Shown here piece after piece: positions 1 to 8,570 of a DNA stretch of 64,000 bases. Position 1 is the first letter of the stretch. Each line of letters begins with the position of its first letter. The translations under genes and the position numbers were made by a program. This stretch comes from a virus: positions 1 through 64,000 of the IMG/VR virus record IMGVR_UViG_3300008448_008004; one strand, 5' to 3'. The notes below the pieces were generated by a model. It did no database searches. It was given only the letters and a program-made list of their open reading frames with translations, and had not been told where the DNA came from.

Positions 1-757
1 TTTTGATTTTTTGGTATGTATTTTTTATGTAATTTATTTCATCACCATCTACATCTCTTGCAAGTTGCAATATGATGTTATCAGTGTAATTAATATTTTT
101 TAATGAATCAATTACAGTTTTAAAATTGGTATCACCTAACCCAAAATGTTTTGTTTCACCATTAAAAGTTCTATCTTTAAAATGAACATTTTTTATTTTT
201 GACCCGAAGTAATTTATTAATTCTTCATGGTCTATTTTTTCTTTATATGTTGAGGTGAAATTACCGGTATCATAGGTAATAAAAAAATTGTCTTTTTTAT
301 TTACGACATCCATCACAATCTCTTTAATGCATTCAAATTCAAAACAAAAATTAATTGATGGGTATTTTTCAGATATTGGGATTATGTTTTTTAAAAATTC
401 ATATCTGATATATACATTTTCTACTGAACTATCTTCTAAAAGTGGTATTACTATTTTATTCAATTTTAGTTCTACCATTTTATCTAAAACAGGTACTAAA
501 TTTTGATTCATAAATTCATTTTTGTAAAATGAATTATTAACCATAGTGTCTACACAAACCGATAAGATGTTAGTGGGTAAATTAGATTCAATAAATAATG
601 GATTATTTAAGTTATCGTTTGGGGTTATTAACCACTCAATACCACTTAACTCAATATGATTTAAAACATTAAATTCGGATTTCCAGTTAAGTGGAAACTC
701 TTGCATTTTTTTATTGACCGGTTCACTAAGACGACCTTGTAAAACTCCTACTATCAT
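1..757 (-). CDS. Sugar phosphate isomerase/epimerase, TIM-barrel family (3' end beyond window)
   Basis: The minus frame starting at ATG 757 is open through to base 1, giving 252 residues with no stop, so the C-terminus lies outside the window. The protein opens with MIVGVLQGRLSEP and later has an EFE motif, a YDTGN segment and a VHFKDR segment, as in xylose-isomerase-like TIM-barrel enzymes that bind a divalent metal and isomerise or epimerise sugars. Its start overlaps the stop of the upstream VOC gene by four bases (ATGA), so translation is probably coupled. Neighbours are an aminotransferase and a CMP-sugar synthetase, which suggests a step in making an unusual activated sugar. The exact substrate cannot be read from sequence. 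I am fairly sure of the fold and unsure of the reaction. Confidence 0.75.
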   Translation of the reverse strand, partial: MIVGVLQGRLSEPVNKKMQEFPLNWKSEFNVLNHIELSGIEWLITPNDNLNNPLFIESNLPTNILSVCVDTMVNNSFYKNEFMNQNLVPVLDKMVELKLNKIVIPLLEDSSVENVYIRYEFLKNIIPISEKYPSINFCFEFECIKEIVMDVVNKKDNFFITYDTGNFTSTYKEKIDHEELINYFGSKIKNVHFKDRTFNGETKHFGLGDTNFKTVIDSLKNINYTDNIILQLARDVDGDEINYIKNTYQKIK

Positions 758-1167
758 AATAACTCAACAAATTCTATAATATTATTTTCTGGGTCCGAAC
801 CAAAAAAAACTTTAACCGTTTTTTCATCAGAAATTGTCGGCGTATTAATGATAGGTAAATTATTATCAATAAACTTATCGTAAAGAGTTTTAACATTATC
901 TATAGTTAATGCAAAATGAGTGTACCCGTTTTCAAAAAGACTTTTTTTATTTATTTTACAACTTCCAAAATAAAGTAATTCAACTATAATTTTATTTTCC
1001 CAACCCAATTTAATAATTCTTGGAGATTTATTAACAGAATTAAGTATATGGTTTAAAAACCGACCCTCTTCTATTTTATCATAAAGAATTTCCAATCCAA
1101 TTATATCTTGATAAAACCATAACATTTTATTCAAGTCGTTTACGACTATACCAACGTGCCTAAACAT
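754..1167 (-). CDS. VOC (glyoxalase/bleomycin-resistance-like) family protein
   Basis: A 137-residue protein beginning MFRHVGIVVNDLNKMLWFY and ending with an ENNIIEFVEL strand. Both are typical of the two-module vicinal-oxygen-chelate fold: HxxIxVxDlxxsxxFY at the start and a metal-ligand Glu near the end. Such enzymes include epimerases, dioxygenases and lyases acting through a divalent metal. It overlaps the aminotransferase gene upstream by 22 bases and the isomerase gene downstream by 4, inside the sugar-modification operon. A role as a sugar-acid epimerase or isomerase is an inference from context only. Confidence 0.7.
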   Translation of the reverse strand: MFRHVGIVVNDLNKMLWFYQDIIGLEILYDKIEEGRFLNHILNSVNKSPRIIKLGWENKIIVELLYFGSCKINKKSLFENGYTHFALTIDNVKTLYDKFIDNNLPIINTPTISDEKTVKVFFGSDPENNIIEFVELL

Positions 1168-2480
1168 TCTATCAAACTTTCTTTTAAAACTCCGATACCT
1201 TCAATTAACGCATCATCATCAATAGTTAATGGAGGACCTATTTTTAATGTTCCTGATTGTGTCCTAATTGATAATAAACCTTTTCTCATTGCAACTTCTA
1301 TTATCATATCAACAAAATCAACGTCATTTCCATTTGGTGATTTGATGAAAACCCCCGCCAATAATCCTTTACAGTTTATTTTTTTTACATAATCAGGCAT
1401 TTCTTCTTTCCACTTTAATAATTCCGTTTCCATTATCTTACCTTTCCGATATGATTCGTTAATCAAATCATTATCTAAAAGATATTCTACAGAAGCTTTT
1501 GACGCGGCAACCGCAACAGGGTTACCCCCGTGTGTACTGTTGTATGACATATCGTTGTTAACAATTTTATTATTAGTTATAACACAAGATAATGGTAATG
1601 ATGATGATATACCTTTAGCGCAAACAATTATATCGGGAGTTACATCAAAATGTTCATAAGCAAATAATTTACCAGTCCTACCAAACCCTGATTGTATCTC
1701 GTCAATTATTAATAAAACTTTATTATCTTCACACCATTTTTTTAATAATTTAACATATTCTTTTGATGCAAATTCTGCCGACCATCCTTGGTAAGGTTCC
1801 ATAATTACTGCGGAATACTCATAAGGATTAATATCTTTAAAATATTTTTCAAAAAGTTCTTGAGGTAACAATCCTTCGTTTTCTAATGTTATGGTATCAG
1901 GATAAGGTAAATGTGTTACGTATGTTTTAACGGGTATCCATTCTTGTGATTTAAATTTACCACCCGCCATTGCAGAGCCCATAGTTTTACCATGATAACC
2001 ATTATTAAATGAAATGATTTTGTTTTTACCAGTATGTTTAATTGACATTTTAATCGCACACTCAACAGCCTCAGAACCCGTAGATAAAAATAAAACTTTA
2101 TCTAAATTTTTAGGTGTTATATCAACTAATAGTTTAGAAAATTCAGACCTCTCTTTGGTTGGGTAATAATATGCGTTTAATAAATTTTTATTAGTTGTAG
2201 AGATAATCGCCTCTTTTACTTTTGGGTTTGAGTGACCAACATTTGCAACAAATATTGACGAGGTAAAATCTATCCATTTATTACCTGATATATCATAAAT
2301 TGAATAGTCTGATGCTGAGTCCCACACAACAGGTAGTTGGTCATTCATTGAATTTGGCTCATACTTGATACAATCATTTAAATAATCTAATGATTGTGGT
2401 GATGGAATTGATGTTGTAATGTTTCTATAACGAGTTTTTACAAAATCACATTTAAATGGTGTTAACTGAAACTTATACAT
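1146..2480 (-). CDS. Class III PLP-dependent aminotransferase
   Basis: A 444-residue protein of normal length for class III (glutamate-1-semialdehyde/acetylornithine type) aminotransferases. The diagnostic block LIIDEIQSGFGRTGKLFA is present, with the PLP-contacting Asp. It is followed by PDIIVCAKGISSSLP, which carries the Schiff-base lysine. The N-terminal IYDISGNKWIDFTS and GHSNPKV segments also fit. It probably transfers an amino group to a keto-sugar or a related acid, given the adjacent CMP-sugar synthetase and isomerase. The start overlaps the end of the synthetase gene by eight bases. The family is secure; the substrate is not. Confidence 0.85.
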   Translation of the reverse strand: MYKFQLTPFKCDFVKTRYRNITTSIPSPQSLDYLNDCIKYEPNSMNDQLPVVWDSASDYSIYDISGNKWIDFTSSIFVANVGHSNPKVKEAIISTTNKNLLNAYYYPTKERSEFSKLLVDITPKNLDKVLFLSTGSEAVECAIKMSIKHTGKNKIISFNNGYHGKTMGSAMAGGKFKSQEWIPVKTYVTHLPYPDTITLENEGLLPQELFEKYFKDINPYEYSAVIMEPYQGWSAEFASKEYVKLLKKWCEDNKVLLIIDEIQSGFGRTGKLFAYEHFDVTPDIIVCAKGISSSLPLSCVITNNKIVNNDMSYNSTHGGNPVAVAASKASVEYLLDNDLINESYRKGKIMETELLKWKEEMPDYVKKINCKGLLAGVFIKSPNGNDVDFVDMIIEVAMRKGLLSIRTQSGTLKIGPPLTIDDDALIEGIGVLKESLIECLGTLV

Positions 2481-3141
2481 TTTTTTTACTTAAGATATAC
2501 TCAATATAATTAAAATCATCAATAGTGTCAATTTCATAAGTTTTATCGGTAATAAATGAATAAATTCTATCCCCATAAAAACTATCCGAGTTCATAAAAA
2601 TTTCAGGTTTGACTATATCAACATAACCGTTAGGTGAATATGTTTTAGGATAACTCTGTCTGGGTAAATTAGTATCCAAGTTATCAACTATAGGTCTCCA
2701 AAACTCACCATTTTTTTTATAAAATTTATATACAGATTCTGAAGTTTCATGTGCGGACCTAAGACTTGTTATTTTGTTTTTATTTTTTAAAAACACTTCA
2801 ATGGCATCATCAATAACTAATGAATTTACTAAAGGAGTTGTTGCTCTTAAATGTATAATTGGTTCCGTATGGTTTAGTAATTTACAAAAATGTCTAAAAG
2901 AATCTATATCTAAAGATGTGTCAGTTGATAATTCGTAAGGTCTCATGATGGTTTTACACCCTAAATTTTTTGATATCTCAATTATCTCTTCGTCATCGGA
3001 AGAAACATATATGTCTTTAATTTTCTTTGATTGTTTAGCTGAAGTAATAACATATTCAATTAAAGGTTTACCGATTAATTCTTTTATGTTTTTTTTTGGG
3101 ATACCCTTACTACCACCCCTTGCTAAAATTAAGGCAATCAT
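2473..3141 (-). CDS. Acylneuraminate cytidylyltransferase-like (CMP-sugar synthetase)
   Basis: A 222-residue protein opening MIALILARGGSKGIPKKNI, the nucleotide-binding signature of NeuA-type CMP-acylneuraminate synthetases. It is followed by GKPLIEYVI, VSSDDEEI and LRATTPL motifs in the usual order. The expected reaction is CTP plus a nonulosonic or related sugar acid giving CMP-sugar and pyrophosphate. The size matches single-domain NeuA or legionaminate/pseudaminate cytidylyltransferases. It overlaps the methyltransferase gene upstream by four bases (ATGA). With the aminotransferase and isomerase it implies synthesis of an activated surface sugar; which sugar is unknown. Confidence 0.85.
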   Translation of the reverse strand: MIALILARGGSKGIPKKNIKELIGKPLIEYVITSAKQSKKIKDIYVSSDDEEIIEISKNLGCKTIMRPYELSTDTSLDIDSFRHFCKLLNHTEPIIHLRATTPLVNSLVIDDAIEVFLKNKNKITSLRSAHETSESVYKFYKKNGEFWRPIVDNLDTNLPRQSYPKTYSPNGYVDIVKPEIFMNSDSFYGDRIYSFITDKTYEIDTIDDFNYIEYILSKKNV

Positions 3142-3836
3142 TTTTTTTCTGCTTTACAAATTAACATAGCTTCTTTTGAGAATCTAATAATCTTGTTTGT
3201 TTTTTTACCCCATAATACTTTTTCAAATGGTGAGTATGGTAAAGGTAATTTTTGAATGATGTATCTAAAAATATTTAAAAATGGATATTTCCACGTTAAC
3301 GGTAATTGATAAAAATATTCACACTCAGAAACAAACCCAGATAGGTCACAAGCGGTTTCTAATGAATATCTAGTAAAAGGTGTAACATGTGTGTGGTCAA
3401 TATAGAAGGCTTCCTTATATGAATGTTTCCAACTTGGAGCCATACAAATTAATACGCCTCCCTTTTTTAACATTCTATATGATTCATCTAATAAAATATC
3501 CGGATTTTGTAGATGCTCAACAACAGATTTTGAAAAAATAAAATCAAATTTTTCATCTTTAAATGGGTATTTTTTTTCGTTTAAATTATAAGATTTAAAT
3601 TTTTTTGACGGTATGTTTTCTTTTGAGGAATTTGATATGTCCATTCCATAAGCATCTATACCACATTCAATAAAACATTTTGTTATTACTCCATCACCAC
3701 ATCCGATATCTAAAATCTTATCTCCTTCTTTTATGTTATATTTTTTTATAATATAGTTAACTAACTTTTTTGGGTAATCTGATTTATTTTCTTTATATGT
3801 TTTTTGAACATAATTAGGATTAAATATTGAACTCAT
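3138..3836 (-). CDS. Class I SAM-dependent methyltransferase
   Basis: A 232-residue Rossmann-fold methyltransferase. SAM-binding motif I reads ILDIGCGDGVITKCF near residue 42. The acidic residue of motif II follows in DAYGMDIS, and FDFIFSKSVVEHL and LKKGGVLICMAP match the later motifs. The FSKSVVEHL pattern is common in UbiE/Methyltransf_11 enzymes found in polysaccharide clusters. It lies between the CMP-sugar synthetase and the DUF115-like gene, with four-base overlaps on both sides. Methylation of a sugar or a glycan end is a reasonable guess, but the substrate cannot be seen. Confidence 0.8.
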   Translation of the reverse strand: MSSIFNPNYVQKTYKENKSDYPKKLVNYIIKKYNIKEGDKILDIGCGDGVITKCFIECGIDAYGMDISNSSKENIPSKKFKSYNLNEKKYPFKDEKFDFIFSKSVVEHLQNPDILLDESYRMLKKGGVLICMAPSWKHSYKEAFYIDHTHVTPFTRYSLETACDLSGFVSECEYFYQLPLTWKYPFLNIFRYIIQKLPLPYSPFEKVLWGKKTNKIIRFSKEAMLICKAEKK

Positions 3837-4552
3837 ATTTTTTCAGTTTTTAAAATTTCACTTAGACGTGATTCTACACTGGTGTTTATTATCTCAACGC
3901 CAATTTTTTTAGCACTATCGTTAATAATTCTAAAATCATTTAACATATTAGGTATAGTTGAGTCAAATTCCGTTGCCGATATTGGTGTCATATAAGAACC
4001 AAAATAACCTTTTTTATAGTCTAAATCTACCCCTGATACGTATATTTTTTTACACCCCAATAATATAGATAGGGCTAACATATGTACAGCAACAGTATCC
4101 CCCTCACTATATTTCTCAACATTACCTGTAAATTTTTGTAACTCTTCTTGTATTGTTAATCTATCACTAATAAAATTTTGACATCCGTTCGAACAACTAT
4201 AACACGTTTTATTATTAAAGTGTCTTTGGTCGTAACCCACATAATTTAAATTTCCTAAATTTTTTTCAATCCACCATCTAGGTGTTGAGTCTACTGAGTC
4301 TGCATGTACAAGTGATGTGTTGGGCATTCTTTTTAATCTATCAATTAAACTACCAACTTGTTGTGTATTCGCCCAAACCCAATAGTTAGGTTGTAAATCA
4401 CTTATCAAATCAATATCGTTACAAGAAACTAAAACTATATTTTTCCTTTCTTTTATAATATGTCCTATAGTGTCCGAAAGAGAAGGTCCTAAACCACAAA
4501 CAAATGATGTTTTGTCTTTCTCAAGGTTTATAATATCTTTTAAATTTTTCAT
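3833..4552 (-). CDS. DUF115 / MptE-like protein, possible glycosyltransferase
   Basis: A 239-residue protein with SFVCGLGPSLSDTI near the N-terminus and VAVHMLALSILLGCKKIYVSGVDLDY near residues 150-180. These two blocks define the DUF115 family (6-hydroxymethylpterin diphosphokinase MptE-like), which includes flagellin glycosyltransferases and sialyltransferase-like LPS enzymes. A cluster of cysteines (CYSCSNGC) sits in the middle and is not a family hallmark that I know. It follows the GT11-GT10 gene in an all-glycan operon. Transfer of the CMP-activated sugar made by the neighbouring synthetase is plausible but unproven. Confidence 0.55.
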   Translation of the reverse strand: MKNLKDIINLEKDKTSFVCGLGPSLSDTIGHIIKERKNIVLVSCNDIDLISDLQPNYWVWANTQQVGSLIDRLKRMPNTSLVHADSVDSTPRWWIEKNLGNLNYVGYDQRHFNNKTCYSCSNGCQNFISDRLTIQEELQKFTGNVEKYSEGDTVAVHMLALSILLGCKKIYVSGVDLDYKKGYFGSYMTPISATEFDSTIPNMLNDFRIINDSAKKIGVEIINTSVESRLSEILKTEKI

Positions 4553-4560
4553 AATATTTT

Positions 4561-6207
4561 TTATATTTTTAAAGTAAGTTTTTTGTAAATAATATCATCT
4601 GGCAACAAATATTTTTTTGATTTATTAAAATTATTTTTAATACTTTCTAGTCTTTTTATATAGTCATCTATAGATAAATTATTTATGATGTCCACTAACT
4701 CCTCAACATTGTCAAAAATAATCATACCGTTAGTGTCAAAAAAATCACCTATTGAAGGACACCCCCAATAAATTGGTACTGTTCCTGTTACAAAACAATC
4801 AATTAGTTTTTCAGTAAACCAATAATCTCTTTTAGTATTTTCCACTACGATGTGAAATTTATATTCTTTTAGTCCGTCAAGTTTATAGTCTATTGGGTTA
4901 TAAGTTCTACCGTATACGTCTATTTTACCATTTAATTGGTTAATAATATCGTGTCTTAATCTGTGACCATTTGTTTGAGTCTTATTTGATGATATTATAC
5001 TTATCATTTTTGATTTGTTGTAAATTTTTTGGTCCTCAGGTTTTATCCAACAACATCCAAATGGTAATAATTCATAATTTTCACCCTTGTCTAATAGTGA
5101 CTTTTCGTGTGTGAACACTTTTTTAAATTTATTATTGTTATTAACAATAAAATCATATGTATAAGATGCAATTTCTTTTGGCTCAATTAACCAAGCGATA
5201 GAATTATAGTTATTTGTAACTTCCCCTAATCTGGCGTCGGTATAAACAACAAAATCATTATCGTTTTTATTAAAATTTTCTCGTTTCCATTTAAAAAATA
5301 ATGAATCTTGGTAATCACTGCAGTAACCTATTTTTGAATGTGCAAATGTTAAGTCTATAAGATTAATAGTGTCGTTTTTTGTTTTTACTAATAAACCATT
5401 ATCATAATTAACGTTTACTTTGACCCACCCATCAACATATATGTTATCATAATCTTTAAAACCTTTAGGTCCAAACCACATACTTGGACATAAAACTTTT
5501 TTATTTTTGTTTTTATTTAAAAACGCGGACCACCATGAAAATGTTGAGTTTGATATTACGTTATTTTCACATAAACTCATCATCCATAAATCTTCATAAT
5601 CTTGTAACTGGTCAACAAAAACCGCTTTAGAAGATTTAATATTATTTTTAACCCAATTAATATCATCACTAAAAACATAAAATACATCAGTTAAGTCATC
5701 CAAAAGATTTATACAATAATTAATATAACTTAAATCTACTGATGGTAGTATGTCGTTTATGGTAAGATAATCACCTCTTCTAATGTGTATTGAAGTTGAT
5801 TTTTCATTTTTAAAATTTGGATACAAAGATTTTAATTTTGCAATAAAATTATTATCAGGACCAAACATTTTTTTTACATGTTCATCATAACCAAAAAAAT
5901 TGTTTAAACTTTGGTAATAACCATAGAATTCTATATTACTATCCCAAGAAAAATTTAAATTAGGTTTATTCCATGTTTCTTCAGAAACTCTTTTTTTATT
6001 AATAATTTTATCAACAAATTTTACATTTTTAAAAATGTTATCAACATAATTAATAGTTTGTTTAGATTGTGACATTGGGGTATAAGACACGGGTTCAAAA
6101 ACACTTTCTTTGTTATTTTTTAATCCTTGACAAACCGCATGTGCGATTTGAAACATTTGATTACCTAAGCCGCCCATCAAATAAGCAGTTGAATAAAAAT
6201 TTTCCAT
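4561..6207 (-). CDS. Bifunctional fucosyltransferase: GT11 fused to GT10
   Basis: A 548-residue protein that looks like two glycosyltransferases joined. Residues 1-260 carry GT11 (alpha-1,2-fucosyltransferase) motifs: GGLGNQMFQ at 12-20, HIRRGDY at 141-147 and SNSTFSWWSA at 219-228. Residues about 400-548 carry the GT10 (alpha-1,3/1,4-fucosyltransferase) C-terminal donor-binding signature. This runs from FHIVVENTKRDYWFTEKL at 451-468 to VPIYWGCP at 477-484. Residues 270-400 look like a reduced GT10 N-terminal half. Both families use GDP-fucose, so the protein may add two fucoses in sequence to one glycan. GDP-fucose would have to come from the host or from genes outside the window. The gene lies in the glycan operon between a GT2 and a DUF115-like gene. 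Confidence 0.85.
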   Translation of the reverse strand: MENFYSTAYLMGGLGNQMFQIAHAVCQGLKNNKESVFEPVSYTPMSQSKQTINYVDNIFKNVKFVDKIINKKRVSEETWNKPNLNFSWDSNIEFYGYYQSLNNFFGYDEHVKKMFGPDNNFIAKLKSLYPNFKNEKSTSIHIRRGDYLTINDILPSVDLSYINYCINLLDDLTDVFYVFSDDINWVKNNIKSSKAVFVDQLQDYEDLWMMSLCENNVISNSTFSWWSAFLNKNKNKKVLCPSMWFGPKGFKDYDNIYVDGWVKVNVNYDNGLLVKTKNDTINLIDLTFAHSKIGYCSDYQDSLFFKWKRENFNKNDNDFVVYTDARLGEVTNNYNSIAWLIEPKEIASYTYDFIVNNNNKFKKVFTHEKSLLDKGENYELLPFGCCWIKPEDQKIYNKSKMISIISSNKTQTNGHRLRHDIINQLNGKIDVYGRTYNPIDYKLDGLKEYKFHIVVENTKRDYWFTEKLIDCFVTGTVPIYWGCPSIGDFFDTNGMIIFDNVEELVDIINNLSIDDYIKRLESIKNNFNKSKKYLLPDDIIYKKLTLKI

Positions 6208-6208
6208 A

Positions 6209-6937
6209 TTATAGTGGTTTATATTTTTCTAAGTTTCTTATTATGTTTGCACATCTTTGTTGTTCTGTTTGTCCTGCACGAGCATTTTCTTTGTGTTCGT
6301 TATGTGGATTTTCTTCATTATATACTAGTAATATTTCAGGTATAAATTCATAATGTTTATCACCACACATCTCAATCATAGGGTATGAGTATGCAACATC
6401 AGGAGCTGCTTTAAAATATTCTCCATTTTCATCGGTAAATGATGATTCATCAATATTACGCCAAAGATGAACTTTCCATGTTCTCAAATGTGAAAACGAA
6501 AAAATATCCGTTCTAACTGTTTTATATTTTACTTTATTTGAAAATCCTATTCTACCATTTGAATAAACAAAACTTCCGTTAGTTAACCATAAATCTTTAT
6601 TTTTTTCATATTTGTTGTTAATAAACCCTAAGACTTTATCATCATACAACCAATCATCCCCATCCAATTCAACAATAACGTCATCATCTTTGAATAATAA
6701 TTCATCCATTAATAAATCATCCATGTTTTTTAGTTTATATTTTTTTTCTTTATTTTCTATTAGTATAAACCTATCATCCCCCTCAATTAGTTTTTTTATT
6801 ATTTTCACCGTATTATCAGTGGAAACATCATCAACCAAGTACATTTTGAAATTTTTATGTAATTGATTTTTAACTGAATTAATACATTTTTCAATATAGT
6901 TTTCGGCATTCCAAAAACAACTAACAACTTTAATCAT
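6209..6937 (-). CDS. Family 2 glycosyltransferase
   Basis: A 242-residue GT-A fold protein. It begins IKVVSCFWNAENYIEKCINSV, then has YLVDDVSTDNTVKII, the nucleotide-sugar-binding block of GT2 enzymes. The DXD-type metal site follows in VELDGDDWLYDD near residue 92. No membrane segment is seen, so it is probably cytoplasmic. It ends one base before the GT11-GT10 start and overlaps the GT2-GT4 gene upstream by eight bases. Donor and acceptor sugars cannot be assigned. Confidence 0.85.
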   Translation of the reverse strand: MIKVVSCFWNAENYIEKCINSVKNQLHKNFKMYLVDDVSTDNTVKIIKKLIEGDDRFILIENKEKKYKLKNMDDLLMDELLFKDDDVIVELDGDDWLYDDKVLGFINNKYEKNKDLWLTNGSFVYSNGRIGFSNKVKYKTVRTDIFSFSHLRTWKVHLWRNIDESSFTDENGEYFKAAPDVAYSYPMIEMCGDKHYEFIPEILLVYNEENPHNEHKENARAGQTEQQRCANIIRNLEKYKPL

Positions 6938-8570
6938 TTAAAATTTTGATATATTCTTTTTTTATTTTTTTAGCAACTTCTTCTGAATTAAATTTATTAA
7001 TGTCAGAAGGGACTTCATATTTATTTTTTTCTATAATATTACCATAATTGTCGACATTGTAAATCCATCCTGACTTACCACACATCCAACCTTCTATTGT
7101 TGTTCTACCTAATAAAATTCCTGCGGTCTCACTACAATTTTTCACATATTCCTCAACTTTATTAGTTGCACCAAAATGCTTAACATGTGTGTTTTCTAAC
7201 AACTCCGGTAAATAATTTGATTTGTTTTCACCAACTAACCAAAGTTCTTTACCTATTGATTTTGAATACTCAACTAAATCTCTAATTGTTTTTTCTCGTA
7301 AATAATCAATTGTTCCAACAAATAATACATAGGGATATGTCTTCGTATTTTTAGTATTAAATCTTTTAGTGTCTATTGGATTATAAATAACTTCAGTGTC
7401 AGATGAACTAATGTTAAAGTTATTAACTATATGTTTTTGTATTTCTGGTCTAATGCAAATATATTTTTTTATTGATTCGTGTATAAAAGGATTTTCTAAT
7501 TCAATTACCTCAGAGTGTATCGTTGATATTTTTGGGGTATTTGGATACATCTCCGTAATTTGTTTTGAAATTGGATTGTGTTGAATATGCATAATATCAA
7601 AATTTACATCTGACATTTTATACATCATATTTGGTTGACTTGTAACAACACCTTGAGGGGTATTGAATCCCCATTTTCCGTCACCCATTTTATAACCTGG
7701 TGGGTTAGAGAATGGTAACACTTTTATTCCTTGTTGGGATGCTAATTTTGAAAGCGGACCTTCAATATCTGAAAGAACCGTAACATCACAATTAAGTTTT
7801 TTTAACCCTTTGGCTAATTCATAAACATACATTTCAGAACCAGTAAAGGTTTTAAAAAATAAACAAGATAGTAAAACTTTAATCGGTGATTCTAATGTTA
7901 GGTTTCTTTTGATTTTTACAGGAAGAATGTCTTTGTGTCTTTCAGAAAAAATAATCCTATTTTTTTCCCATTCTTCGTTAGTCGCTCCAATTGATTTATG
8001 TGTGACTCTAACGTCATACATAACCCCAATCTTAACGTCTTCTATAAAGTTTCTAAATGAAAAATCAACATCGTAGAAGTGAAATCCTTTTATTTCTTCA
8101 TTAAAAGTTTCTATAATATTTTTTTTATTTATAACAATAAAAAGACCATCAATTAAAACTACATCATCTATTTGATTACCTAAACTTGAGGAATATTTTG
8201 ATTCCCATTTTTTACCTTCGTGTTCATGATTTACAATACCTTTCATTTTAGAAAAGTCTTCCCACCATTTTGCGGTTGATGGAAGTTGTGTTGAACCTGC
8301 TAGTCCTAAAATCCCATATTCAGGATTTCTTTTAAAATGTTTTAAAATCTTACTACCCCAATTCTTACTATCAAAGTAAATGTCATCATGACACAAAACA
8401 ACAATATCATTTGTTGATTGTTCTAAAATCATATTATAAGCTTCAGGTAAAGAATACTTTCCTTCATTTTCAATTGGGATGATTTCTGGATTAGAAACTC
8501 CACACGTTTTTTTTAACAACTCAATAAAATTACTATCTACCTTTCTTGAAGAAAAACCTATTGTAATCAT
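6930..8570 (-). CDS. Two-domain glycosyltransferase (GT2-like N-terminus, GT4-like C-terminus)
   Basis: A 546-residue protein in two parts. Residues 1 to about 220 resemble a GT-A domain that recognises a CHDDIYF metal-binding motif after NDIVVL; it includes VLIDGLFIVINKK and an FHFYDVDFSFRN segment typical of GT2-like domains. Residues about 228-546 look like GT-B family 4: KVLLSCLFFKTFTGSEMYVYELAKGL, then STIHSEVIE, a PIDTKRF loop and PYVLFVGTIDYLREK. Such fusions add two sugars or act on long glycans. It overlaps the dUTPase gene by four bases. Confidence 0.75.
   Translation of the reverse strand: MITIGFSSRKVDSNFIELLKKTCGVSNPEIIPIENEGKYSLPEAYNMILEQSTNDIVVLCHDDIYFDSKNWGSKILKHFKRNPEYGILGLAGSTQLPSTAKWWEDFSKMKGIVNHEHEGKKWESKYSSSLGNQIDDVVLIDGLFIVINKKNIIETFNEEIKGFHFYDVDFSFRNFIEDVKIGVMYDVRVTHKSIGATNEEWEKNRIIFSERHKDILPVKIKRNLTLESPIKVLLSCLFFKTFTGSEMYVYELAKGLKKLNCDVTVLSDIEGPLSKLASQQGIKVLPFSNPPGYKMGDGKWGFNTPQGVVTSQPNMMYKMSDVNFDIMHIQHNPISKQITEMYPNTPKISTIHSEVIELENPFIHESIKKYICIRPEIQKHIVNNFNISSSDTEVIYNPIDTKRFNTKNTKTYPYVLFVGTIDYLREKTIRDLVEYSKSIGKELWLVGENKSNYLPELLENTHVKHFGATNKVEEYVKNCSETAGILLGRTTIEGWMCGKSGWIYNVDNYGNIIEKNKYEVPSDINKFNSEEVAKKIKKEYIKILND

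Noticed and set aside
288-506. Plus-strand open frame of 72 residues
   Set aside because: It lies antisense to the clear isomerase/epimerase gene and has no family pattern.
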